From Pelomonas sp. Root1217 (lineage in GTDB: Bacteria > Pseudomonadota > Gammaproteobacteria > Burkholderiales > Burkholderiaceae_C), in the NCBI RefSeq assembly GCF_001425705.1, contig NZ_LMDC01000001.1:806001-870000 (forward strand): a DNA stretch of 64,000 nt. The letters run 5' to 3'. Below the pieces are notes generated by a model. The model was not told where the DNA came from, did no database searches, and saw nothing but the letters and a program-made list of their open reading frames with translations. Each line of letters starts with the position of its first letter. Position 1 is the first letter of the stretch. This document shows, in pieces, positions 37,826 to 45,148 of the stretch. The position numbers were made by a program, and so were the translations under genes.

Positions 37826-38868
37826 CAGACGAGAGCGAAGAGTTTTTGCAGTTGGGTGTCCAGCGCCGCCTCGAAGCCGGCACCGGGCGAGAAGTCTAGC
37901 GCCACGACCCAGACGGGCAGGGTGCCGACGCGCTCGGGTGGCAGCTTCACGGCATCCTTCTCGGTCAGCAGGATGCCGGCGGCATCGGCCGGCCAGGGGA
38001 GGTCGGCGAAGTCGGCATGGTCCGGCAGGGACCGTGCGTCGAAGGACAGCCCCAGCCCGGCCAGCATGTCGAAGAAGCGCTGTGGCCTCGCGACACCGGC
38101 AACGGCGAGCAGCCCTGGCCGCCCACGCAGTGCCAGCAGCGTGTCCATCTGCGCCGGCTTGCCGGCCCACCAGTCGACCAGGGTCACCGCACCGGCCAGG
38201 CGCCGCTCGGCGACAAAGCCGGGCAGGGTGGTGCTCGGCCGGGGCGCGTTATAGACAACCAACTGGTCGGCCCCAAGCGGCGCGGGTGGTTGGCGCAACG
38301 GGCCGGCCGGCAGCAGGCGGCCATTGCCAAGCCCACGCTCATCGAACACCAGCAGGCTCAGGCGTCGAGGCAGGCGCCAGTGCTGCAGGCCGTCGTCGCT
38401 GACCAGCAGCTGCAGCCCCGGCTCGGCCGCCAGCAGCGCGCGCGCGGCGGCAACGCGATCCTGGCCGACCGCCACCGGCACACCGCTGCGCAGATGGATG
38501 AGCAGGGGCTCGTCGCCGACTTCGCGCGCCGTCGACACACGAGTGACGAGGCGCACGCCGTCGCCCTCGCGGCCATAGCCACGCGACACAACGCCGGCAC
38601 GCAGGCCGCGTGTGCGCAACATCTCCAGCAGGGCCAGCGTCGTCGGCGTCTTGCCGGCGCCGCCGACGATCCAGTTGCCGACGACGATGACGGGCACGGG
38701 CAGCGTTTGGACGCGCGTCAGCCCCGTGCGGTAGGCGAGATGGCGCAGCGCCAGCAGCGCGCGGTAGAGCCAGCTCAGCGGCAGCAGCGTGACCGACAGC
38801 GCACCGCCGCTCAGCCACTGCTGCTGGAGCCGATCACCGAGCGTCGGTCTGCGCGGCGAAGGTGACAC
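37825..38868 (-). CDS. lpxK: Tetraacyldisaccharide 4'-kinase
   Basis: This 347-residue inner membrane kinase phosphorylates the 4' position of the lipid A precursor. It has an N-terminal membrane-associated helix ([21 protein letters not shown]), the P-loop [14 protein letters not shown] near residue 64, SRGYGRE near residue 95, the [12 protein letters not shown] motif near residue 155 and [10 protein letters not shown] near residue 300. The start is a GTG that overlaps exbD by 35 bases; a later start would cut into the N-terminal helix. Confidence 0.96.
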   Translation of the reverse strand: MSPSPRRPTLGDRLQQQWLSGGALSVTLLPLSWLYRALLALRHLAYRTGLTRVQTLPVPVIVVGNWIVGGAGKTPTTLALLEMLRTRGLRAGVVSRGYGREGDGVRLVTRVSTAREVGDEPLLIHLRSGVPVAVGQDRVAAARALLAAEPGLQLLVSDDGLQHWRLPRRLSLLVFDERGLGNGRLLPAGPLRQPPAPLGADQLVVYNAPRPSTTLPGFVAERRLAGAVTLVDWWAGKPAQMDTLLALRGRPGLLAVAGVARPQRFFDMLAGLGLSFDARSLPDHADFADLPWPADAAGILLTEKDAVKLPPERVGTLPVWVVALDFSPGAGFEAALDTQLQKLFALV

Positions 38869-39250
38869 GCGTCAGGCCGACGCGGCGCGCGGCGTCCATC
38901 ACGTTGATGACGGCCTGGTGGGGCGTGGCGGCGTCGGCTGAGATGATCAGCGACGCGTCGGCGTTGCCCCCGGAGGCCTGGCGCAGCGCGGCGATCAGGA
39001 TGTCCACCGAGCGGCCTTCCACCGGCTGGCGGTTGATGACGAAGCGGCCGTCCGCGGCGATGCCGACGATGACCTCCTGTGGCCTGTCCTTCAACTTCTC
39101 GGCATCGGCCGAGGGCAGGGTGATCTGCAGCTCGGTGAACTTGGAGTACGTCGTCGACAGCATCAGGAAGATCAGGATCACCAACAGCACGTCGATGAAG
39201 GGGATCAGGTTGATCTCCGGCGGCTCGCGGTGCGGGGAGCGGAATCTCAT
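38834..39250 (-). CDS. exbD: ExbD/TolR family protein of the lipid A gene run
   Basis: This 138-residue protein starts MRFRSPHREPPEINLIPFIDVLLVILIFLMLS, the ExbD/TolR span with its conserved aspartate, followed by a periplasmic domain ending [19 protein letters not shown]. It pairs with the ExbB-like gene upstream. Both precede lpxK in the usual betaproteobacterial order. It overlaps lpxK and is separated from exbB by repeat R2. Confidence 0.92.
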   Translation of the reverse strand: MRFRSPHREPPEINLIPFIDVLLVILIFLMLSTTYSKFTELQITLPSADAEKLKDRPQEVIVGIAADGRFVINRQPVEGRSVDILIAALRQASGGNADASLIISADAATPHQAVINVMDAARRVGLTRVTFAAQTDAR

Positions 39251-39290
39251 GATGTCAGTTCATCCATTGTGTGTGGCACTCAACGCATTG

Positions 39291-39413
39291 CGGGCCGAGC
39301 GCTGGGCCGCTCCCGAGCCGGCCCGCACTGACGATGTGCTTGCGGCTCGATGCCGCAAGCATCGTCGTCCCCTCGGGGGACCGGCCAAGGTACGCCTTGG
39401 ACGAGGGGCTTCA
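39291..39413 (-). repeat. Structured 3'-end repeat, copy R2
   Basis: This copy ends two bases before the stop codon of the minus-strand exbB-like gene (stop at 39416-39418), so it is the 3' flank of that gene inside the exbB-exbD operon. Core 39291-39326 is identical to R1 and R3. Main hairpin inner arms are GCTTGCGGC / GCCGCAAGC; the outer stem is GACGATG/CATCGTC, against GGCGATG/CATCGCC in R1. The stop-proximal hairpin is CCAAGG / CCTTGG. Confidence 0.88.
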
Positions 39414-39415
39414 TC

Positions 39416-40033
39416 TCAAGCCGTATAGCGGCGCAACTGGCCCAGCAGGCGGTCTGCAGCGGCTTCGAGTTCCAGCACGTATTCCTCGATGCGGCCACGG
39501 AAGTAGCGGTAGAACATCAGCGAGGGGATGGCGATCATCAGGCCGAAGGCGGTGTTGTAGAGGGCGATGGAGATGCCGTGGGCCAGCTGCGCGGGGTTGC
39601 CGCCGCCGGGCGTCTGGCTGCCGAAGATCTCGATCATGCCGACCACGGTGCCCATCAGCCCCAGCAGCGGCGCGGCCGTGGCGATGGTGCCCAGGGTGTT
39701 CATGTAGCGCTCGAGCTGGTGCACGGCGCGTCGGCCGGCAAATTCGAACACCAGGCGCAGCTTGCCCTCGGGCATTTGCGGCTCGGCGGTCACGGCGCGC
39801 AGGCCGGCGGCCAGCACCTCGCCCAGCAGGGAGTTCTCGGCCAGGCGGTCGACCATGTCGGGCGCTGGCAGTTGCTGGGCGCTGACGTTCATGACGTCCT
39901 CCAGCAGCCGCGGCGGCAGGATGCGGCTGGCGCGCAGGCTGGACAGCCTCTCGATGATCAGGGCCAGGGCCACCACGGAGCACAGGAGCAAGGGCCAGAT
40001 CGGCCAACCGGCGGCTTGTATGATCGAAAACAA
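39416..40033 (-). CDS. exbB: ExbB/TolQ family proton channel protein of the lipid A gene run
   Basis: This 205-residue protein begins FSIIQAAGWPIWPLLLCSVVALALIIERL after a probable TTG start; an in-frame GTG at 40072 would add 13 residues. It contains the family core NTLGTIATAAPLLGLMGTVVGMIEIF near residue 120 and a last span with AFGLMIAIPSLMFYRYF. It heads the run exbB, exbD, lpxK, Trm112-like, kdsB, adk. Its role may be outer membrane energisation rather than siderophore use. Confidence 0.9.
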   Translation of the reverse strand: MFSIIQAAGWPIWPLLLCSVVALALIIERLSSLRASRILPPRLLEDVMNVSAQQLPAPDMVDRLAENSLLGEVLAAGLRAVTAEPQMPEGKLRLVFEFAGRRAVHQLERYMNTLGTIATAAPLLGLMGTVVGMIEIFGSQTPGGGNPAQLAHGISIALYNTAFGLMIAIPSLMFYRYFRGRIEEYVLELEAAADRLLGQLRRYTA

Positions 40034-40404
40034 GGGCGTCCCCGTCGATGAAAAGGCCAGCAGGCCGGTCACAAAAACGGCCGCTGGCGGCCGGATGAGT
40101 GCGCGGGATTATGGCCCCAGCCTTGCGCGCCTCGGCCGATCTGCGCCACTGCGAAAGCGTTCTCACAATCCACCGTTACTGTGGATAACTTTGTGGGCAA
40201 CGCAGCGGCGCTGGCCTGCAGAGGCCGTCAAATCAAGGCCTTGGACAAGTTGCCTCCAATTTGAGCAGTGGAATTCGAATTGAAAAACAAGGCCTTATGT
40301 GCTCATGACAGCTCTGTGACGGGCGAAATGAGCCGAAATTGCCCGCCAGCCCAGTATCGGCGCGGCTGTGGACTTCCCGGCCCGCGCCGGCATTGGGTTT
40401 GCGC
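40034..40404. other. Intergenic region between exbB and xseA
   Basis: This 371-base gap between divergent genes holds no gene I can support. One feature stands out: TGTGGATAA at 40190-40198, the complement of the perfect DnaA box TTATCCACA. The rest is moderate-GC sequence likely to hold promoters of both genes. Alternative upstream starts of xseA (40339) and exbB (40072) fall within it. Confidence 0.4.
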
Positions 40405-41706
40405 GTGATTGAGCCCCGCGAAGCCGCTTCAAATCGTCGTGTCTGGGGCGTGGCTGGTTTGCTGGAGGCGGTGAGCCAGAGCCTGGCTGAACGCTTTTCG
40501 GTCGTCGCGGTCGGCGGCGAGATCACCGGCTTCACGCGCGCCGCCAGCGGCCATTGCTATTTCGGACTGAAGGACGCAGACGGTCAGGCCGCCAGCCTGC
40601 GCTGCGCGATGTTCCGCCGCGCCGCGGCGATGCTGGACTTTGCGCCGGCCGAAGGCGTGCTGGTCGAGGTGCGCGGCCGCGTCGCCGTCTACGAGCCGCG
40701 CGGCGAACTGCAGTTCGTCGTCGAGGCCATGCGCCGCGCTGGCGCCGGCACGCTGTACGAGCAGTTCCTCGCGCTTCGAGCGCGGCTGACGGCCGAGGGC
40801 CTGTTCGATGCCGACACCAAGCGCGCGCTGCCCACCCACCCGCGCCGCATCGGCGTCATCACGTCGACGGCCGGTGCGGCCCTGCACGACGTGCTGACGG
40901 CGCTGGCCCGGCGAGCGCCCCAGGTCGAGGTGCTGGTCTACCCGAGCCCGGTGCAGGGCGCCGAAGCGCCACCGGCGCTTGTTGAAGCGCTGAGGCGCGC
41001 CAACGAGCGGGCCGAGGTCGACGTGCTGCTTCTGGTACGCGGTGGCGGCTCGCTGGAGGACCTGTGGGCCTTCAATGACGAACGCGTCGTCCGCGCGGTG
41101 GCGTTGTCAGCGCTGCCGGTCGTCTGCGGCGTCGGCCACGAGACCGACGTGACGCTGTGCGACCTGGCCGCCGACCTGCGCGCGCCCACGCCCACAGCGG
41201 CCGCCGAACTGGCCGCGCCGTCGCGCACCAGTCTCCTCCAGCACCTCGCCGCGCTGGAGCGTGGCCTGATCCTGCGCGTCGACCACCGCCTGCAAACCCT
41301 CGCCCAGCGCCTGGATCGCCTCGCGCTGCGCCTGTCCCGCCCCAGTGATGTACTGACCCGCCAGCGCCGCTTGCTGGAGCTGCTCGCCCAGCGGGCCAGC
41401 GCGGCGCCGCGGCGGCGCGTCGAATTGCAGGGCCAGCGGCTGATCCATCTGGAGCAGCGCCACGAACGCGCCCATCGCGAGATCCTGGCGCGCCAGCACA
41501 CCCGGCTGAACGCGCTGCAGGCCCGGCTGCAGGCCCTGGACCCGCAGCATGTGCTGGCGCGCGGCTACGCCTGGCTGGATGACGGCGCCGGCGGTGCGGT
41601 GACGTCCGTGCATGCCTTGCTGCCGGGCGCCGAGGTGCGCGCGGTACTGGCCGACGGCAGCCTCGACTTGCGCGTTCTGGGGGTACAGCCTTCGCCGCAG
41701 GGGTGA
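40405..41706 (+). CDS. xseA: Exodeoxyribonuclease VII large subunit
   Basis: This protein (433 residues from GTG 40405) has the OB-fold N-terminus (VWGVAGLLEAVSQSLAERFSVVAVGGEITGF), then GHCYFGLKD, the catalytic-domain segment RRIGVITSTAGAALHDVL near residue 137, VLLLVRGGGSLEDLWAFNDE near residue 205 and GVGHETDVTLCDLAADLRAPTPTAAAELA near residue 240. A long coiled-coil follows, and the tail has the DPQHVLARGYAW signature. ExoVII degrades single-stranded DNA with XseB. The start is uncertain: TTG codons at 40399 and 40339 are in frame and no ribosome site is clear. Confidence 0.95.
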   Translation: MIEPREAASNRRVWGVAGLLEAVSQSLAERFSVVAVGGEITGFTRAASGHCYFGLKDADGQAASLRCAMFRRAAAMLDFAPAEGVLVEVRGRVAVYEPRGELQFVVEAMRRAGAGTLYEQFLALRARLTAEGLFDADTKRALPTHPRRIGVITSTAGAALHDVLTALARRAPQVEVLVYPSPVQGAEAPPALVEALRRANERAEVDVLLLVRGGGSLEDLWAFNDERVVRAVALSALPVVCGVGHETDVTLCDLAADLRAPTPTAAAELAAPSRTSLLQHLAALERGLILRVDHRLQTLAQRLDRLALRLSRPSDVLTRQRRLLELLAQRASAAPRRRVELQGQRLIHLEQRHERAHREILARQHTRLNALQARLQALDPQHVLARGYAWLDDGAGGAVTSVHALLPGAEVRAVLADGSLDLRVLGVQPSPQG

Positions 41707-41763
41707 TTGGCTCTCCCTACAATCTTTGCGTTTCCCTTCCCCCCAACACCTGAGGACTCCACG

Positions 41764-42345
41764 ATGGAACACACGCTGCCCCCGCTGCCTTACCCGATCG
41801 ACTCGCTGGCCCCGCACTACAGCAAGGAGACCCTCGAGTACCACCACGGCAAGCACCACAACGCCTATGTGGTGAACCTCAACAACCTGCAAAAGGGTAC
41901 CGAGTTCGAATCGATGACGCTCGAGGAGATCATCAAGAAGAGCTCCGGCGGCATCTACAACAACTCGGCCCAGATCTGGAACCACACGTTCTTCTGGAAC
42001 TGCATGAAGCCGCAAGGCGGCGGTGAGCCCAGCGGCGCGCTGGCCGCGGCCATCAACGCCAAGTGGGGCAGCTATGCCGCCTTCAAGGAAGCCTTCGTCA
42101 AGAGCGCCGTCGGCAACTTCGGTTCGGGCTGGACCTGGCTGGTCAAGAAGGCCGACGGCTCCGTCGACATCGTCAACATGGGCGCCGCCGGCACGCCGCT
42201 GACGACCGGCGACAAGGCCCTGCTGACCGTCGACGTGTGGGAACACGCCTACTACATCGACTACCGCAACCTGCGCCCCAAGTTCGTCGAGACCTTCCTG
42301 AGCAATCTCGTGAACTGGCAGTTCGCTGAGTCGAACTTCGCCTGA
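41764..42345 (+). CDS. sodB: Iron superoxide dismutase
   Basis: This 193-residue cytoplasmic enzyme shows the metal ligands of Fe-SOD: His in the [11 protein letters not shown] segment (about residue 27), His in NHTFFWN (about 74), and Asp and His in [11 protein letters not shown] (about 157 and 161). The [13 protein letters not shown] stretch favours iron over manganese. The ATG follows GAGGACTCCACG. Its stop is immediately followed by repeat R3. Confidence 0.96.
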   Translation: MEHTLPPLPYPIDSLAPHYSKETLEYHHGKHHNAYVVNLNNLQKGTEFESMTLEEIIKKSSGGIYNNSAQIWNHTFFWNCMKPQGGGEPSGALAAAINAKWGSYAAFKEAFVKSAVGNFGSGWTWLVKKADGSVDIVNMGAAGTPLTTGDKALLTVDVWEHAYYIDYRNLRPKFVETFLSNLVNWQFAESNFA

Positions 42346-42349
42346 AGTC

Positions 42350-42492
42350 AGCAAGCCCCTCGTCCAGTCGTGCTCCCGCTGAACGCGGGCACGTCTGGCC
42401 GGTCCCCCGAGGGGACGGCGATGCCCGCGGCATTGAGCCGCGGGCCCATCGCCAGAGCGGGCCGGCTCGGGAGCGGCCCAGCGCTCGGCCCG
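42350..42492 (+). repeat. Structured 3'-end repeat, copy R3
   Basis: This copy begins five bases after the sodB stop and runs in the opposite strand sense to R1 and R2, in keeping with sodB being on the plus strand. Core 42457-42492 is the exact reverse complement of the R1 and R2 cores. The main hairpin inner arms here are GCCCGCGGC / GCCGCGGGC, and the stop-proximal hairpin is CGTGCTCCCGC / GCGGGCACG, different in sequence from R2 but still paired. Confidence 0.88.
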
Positions 42493-42508
42493 AATACCCA
42501 ATGAAAGA

Positions 42509-42530
42509 AGCCGGCCTCGTGCCGGCTCTT
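42509..42530. terminator. Terminator between sodB and phaZ
   Basis: AGCCGGC (42509-42515) pairs with GCCGGCT (42521-42527) around CTCGT, with T-rich or A-rich tracts on both sides. It can act for both convergent genes and lies after repeat R3. Confidence 0.75.
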
Positions 42531-43744
42531 TATTGCGATACCTGGATCACGTGCCGCACCAGTGGATAGACCTGGTGCTGCCAGCGCCGCCCGCTGAACA
42601 CGCCGTAGTGGCCCACATTGGGCTGGATGTAGTGGGTGCGCATATAGGCCCGCAGGCTGCTGGCGAGGTCCTGGGCGGCCAGCGTCTGGCCGACGGCGCA
42701 GATGTCGTCGCGCTCGCCCTCCACGGTCAGCAGCGCGGTGCGGCGAATGGCCGCCGGGTTCACGCGGCGGCCCCTGAAAAACATCTCGCCGCGCGGCAGG
42801 TCGTAGGTCTGAAAGACGCGCTCTACCGTCTCCAGGTAGAAGTCCGCCGCGAGGTCGGCCACGGCCAGGTATTCCTCGTAGAACACGCGTGTGACCTCGG
42901 CCTTGTCGAACTCGTCGGCGACGAGGTGCTTGTAGTAGTCCTTGAAGGCGTTGGTGTGCCTGTCCTTGTTCATGCTCATGAAGGCCGACAGCTGCACGAA
43001 GCCCGGGTAGACGCGCCGCCCCGCGCCCGCGTGCTGCCAGGGCACGTGGCTGATCAGGTTCTTCTTGAACCACGAGATGGGCTTGCTGGTGGCGAGTTCG
43101 TTGACCGCGGTGGGGCTGACGCGGCAGTCGATCGGGCCGGCCATCAGCGTCAGGCTGGCTGGCGTGGCGGGGTGGTCGTCCTCGGCCATCAGCGCCACGG
43201 CCGCCAGTGCGCTGACACAGGGCTGGCAGACGGCCACCACGTGGGCCTGCGGGCCGATGGCGGCCAGGAAGTCGATCAGGTGGCCGGTGTATTCGTCCAG
43301 CCCGAAGCGGCCGGCCGCCAGCGGCACGTCGCGCACGTTGTGCCAATCGGTGATGTAGACGTCATGGTCCTGCAGCAGCGTGCGCACCGTCTCGCGCAGC
43401 AGCGTGGCGAAGTGGCCCGACATCGGCGCCACCACCATCACTTTGGGTTGCTCAGGCGCGCCTTCCTTGCGAAAGCGCAGCAGCGTCGCAAAGGGCGTGG
43501 TCAGCGTGGCTTCTTCGGTGACAGGCCACCGTTCGTCGCCGCTGACGATCTCACCAATGCGCCAGGGCGGGCGGGTGTGGGTGATCTGGGCCAGCTCGAA
43601 GACCTTGCCTGCCGCCGACCACTGGCGCGCTGGCAACCAGCTGGCGTCAGCAATGCCGGGCTGCTGCAGGAAGGGAATCGACATGCGCGTGGCCATGCGC
43701 AGCGGCCACAGCAGATCGGTATGGGCCTGGTAGGCGGGGTACAT
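42530..43744 (-). CDS. phaZ: Intracellular polyhydroxyalkanoate depolymerase
   Basis: This 404-residue protein matches the intracellular PHB depolymerases of Cupriavidus type. The catalytic cysteine is in HVVAVCQPCVSALAAVALM, where the nucleophile is Cys rather than Ser, as in this family. Further signatures are KVMVVAPMSGHFATLLRETV near residue 105, YITDWHNVRDVPL near residue 137 and the late EGERDDICAVGQT and NVGHYGVFSGRRW segments with catalytic Asp and His. It mobilises stored PHB. The ATG follows CAGGAGC. Confidence 0.93.
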   Translation of the reverse strand: MYPAYQAHTDLLWPLRMATRMSIPFLQQPGIADASWLPARQWSAAGKVFELAQITHTRPPWRIGEIVSGDERWPVTEEATLTTPFATLLRFRKEGAPEQPKVMVVAPMSGHFATLLRETVRTLLQDHDVYITDWHNVRDVPLAAGRFGLDEYTGHLIDFLAAIGPQAHVVAVCQPCVSALAAVALMAEDDHPATPASLTLMAGPIDCRVSPTAVNELATSKPISWFKKNLISHVPWQHAGAGRRVYPGFVQLSAFMSMNKDRHTNAFKDYYKHLVADEFDKAEVTRVFYEEYLAVADLAADFYLETVERVFQTYDLPRGEMFFRGRRVNPAAIRRTALLTVEGERDDICAVGQTLAAQDLASSLRAYMRTHYIQPNVGHYGVFSGRRWQHQVYPLVRHVIQVSQ

Positions 43745-43798
43745 GGTTGCTCCTGCAAGGCCGGTGATGCCAGGAGCGACGCAAGGAGCGCGCCAGCA

Positions 43799-43813
43799 TG
43801 GCATGGGCCTTGC
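43799..43813 (+). promoter_or_regulatory. Sigma-54 type promoter upstream of the glutathione transferase gene
   Basis: TGGCAT, five bases and TTGC, followed by G, match the -24/-12 pattern of RpoN promoters. The 15 bases are identical to those at 57939-57953. The ATG of the transferase lies 34 bases after the -12 element. It sits in the gap between phaZ and the transferase, next to an inverted repeat (GCTCCTG at 43750 and CAGGAGC at 43772). Confidence 0.55.
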
Positions 43814-43847
43814 GTCGATGGAGTGCCCAGACCGAGAAGGAGACGCC

Positions 43848-44585
43848 ATGCCTGTTGCCACGCCGACCCGCCCCGCCGCCAAGGCGGCGAAAACCGCTCC
43901 AGCACCGGCGCGCAAATCCAAGACCGCGACACCCGCGGCCACGCTGACGCTGAGCAGCAAGAACTACTCGTCCTGGTCGCTGCGCGGCTGGCTGCTGACG
44001 CGCTTTGCCGGCCTCTCCTTCGAGGAGATCATGGTCTCGCCTGACGACGAGGATGCGCGCAAGGAACTGCTGCTGCTGGCGCCCTCTATCCGCGTGCCCT
44101 GTCTGCGCCACGAGGGTGTCACGGTGTGGAACAACCTGGCCATTGCCGAGTATCTGAACGAGCTTTCCCCCAAAGCCGGTCTGTGGCCCGCGGACCGCGT
44201 TGCGCGGGCCCATGCGCGGGCCATCTGCGGCGAGATGAACTCAGGCTTCGCCAATCTGCGCGCGTCGCTGCCCATGAACCTCAAGGGCCACTTTCCGCGC
44301 CACAAGATCTGGGCCGGGGCCAAGCCCGACATCGAGCGCATCACCGAGATCTGGACCGACTGCCTGGCCCGCTACGGCGGGCCCTATCTGTTCGGCGCCA
44401 AACGCAGCGCTGCCGACGCGATCTTTGCGCCCGTCGTCACGCGTTTCCTGACCTATGACGTGCCGCTGAACCCCGCCTGCATGGTCTATTGCAAGGCCAT
44501 CGCCGCCATGCCGGAGCTGAAGGAGTGGACCGCCGCGGCGCGCCAGGAGCCCGACGAGATCGAACAGCTCGACATGGATTTTTGA
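43848..44585 (+). CDS. Glutathione S-transferase family protein
   Basis: This 245-residue protein has an Ala/Lys/Pro-rich extension (about residues 1-30) before a thioredoxin-fold GST N-domain starting LTLSSKNYSSWSLRGWLLTRFAGL. The VPCLRHEGVTVWNNLAIAEYLNEL segment supplies the glutathione-binding Val-Pro and the Ser/Asn-Leu loop (commonly ES, here NN). The C-domain contains GPYLFGAKRSAADAIFAPVVTRF. The N-terminal extension is unusual. A putative RpoN promoter lies upstream. Confidence 0.88.
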   Translation: MPVATPTRPAAKAAKTAPAPARKSKTATPAATLTLSSKNYSSWSLRGWLLTRFAGLSFEEIMVSPDDEDARKELLLLAPSIRVPCLRHEGVTVWNNLAIAEYLNELSPKAGLWPADRVARAHARAICGEMNSGFANLRASLPMNLKGHFPRHKIWAGAKPDIERITEIWTDCLARYGGPYLFGAKRSAADAIFAPVVTRFLTYDVPLNPACMVYCKAIAAMPELKEWTAAARQEPDEIEQLDMDF

Positions 44586-44588
44586 GCT

Positions 44589-45041
44589 TCACGCCCAGGG
44601 CGCCGGGATCGGCACCTCGCAAGGCGCCGGCATGTCCACCGTCTTGAAGTCCGCCGGCGAGACGATCTCCAGGTACTCCATGTCCGGCGAGTAGTCGAAC
44701 AGGTAATGCACGATGCCGGGGCGCTGGTGCACGCAGTCACCCGCCTCGACCAGCGTCACCTGATCGCCGTACATGAACTTGGCCCAGCCCTTGGTCATCA
44801 GCACGATCTGGAACTCCGCCTCATGGCGGTGCCATCCGGTGCCCTTTTCAGGGGCCATGTTCGCCTTCACAAGGTGCGCGATGACCCTGCCCGCCGTGGC
44901 TTGGGCCACGCCCAGGTCGCGGTAGAGGAAGAAATCTCTCAGGCCGTCGGGGCGCCAGGGCGTGTCCCCGGGCTTGACGTGGGAGAACTGCGTGGCGGAC
45001 GCGTCGTTGGCGGCGTCCACGGGTATCGACAGATCCGACAT
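44589..45041 (-). CDS. Cupin domain protein
   Basis: This 150-residue protein has one cupin barrel with motif 1 GTGWHRHEAEFQIVLMTKGWAKF (metal-binding His-x-His and Glu) and motif 2 around AGDCVHQRPGIVHYLFDYS. The reaction or ligand is unknown. The ATG at 45041 has a strong AGGAGG. It is convergent with the transferase gene (three bases apart) and divergent from ccoI; the Fnr-like box at 45101 lies between it and ccoI. Confidence 0.82.
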   Translation of the reverse strand: MSDLSIPVDAANDASATQFSHVKPGDTPWRPDGLRDFFLYRDLGVAQATAGRVIAHLVKANMAPEKGTGWHRHEAEFQIVLMTKGWAKFMYGDQVTLVEAGDCVHQRPGIVHYLFDYSPDMEYLEIVSPADFKTVDMPAPCEVPIPAPWA

Positions 45042-45100
45042 GAGGGGCCTCCTGAAATGCTGCAGGTTGGAGCACACGCAATATGTGTTCCCGCAAAAGC

Positions 45101-45114
45101 TTGACCCAGGTCAT
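45101..45114 (+). promoter_or_regulatory. Fnr-like box upstream of ccoI
   Basis: TTGACCCAGGTCAT matches TTGAC-N4-GTCAA with one mismatch in the last base. It lies 35 bases before the ccoI GTG and 60 bases from the cupin ATG, in the divergent gap. Confidence 0.55.
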
Positions 45115-45148
45115 GGGGGCGGCGGGGCGAGCCATCTAGATTGGCGGC

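Noticed and set aside
38834-40033. ExbB/ExbD pair as a MotAB flagellar motor
   Set aside because: Sizes, the FSIIQAAGWPIWP start and position before lpxK match the ExbB/ExbD pair of the lipid A gene run; no flagellar genes are near.
43749-43778. Inverted repeat GCTCCTG / CAGGAGC as an operator of phaZ
   Set aside because: One arm is the phaZ ribosome binding site, so the match may be coincidental; it is mentioned only as part of the context of the promoter at 43799.
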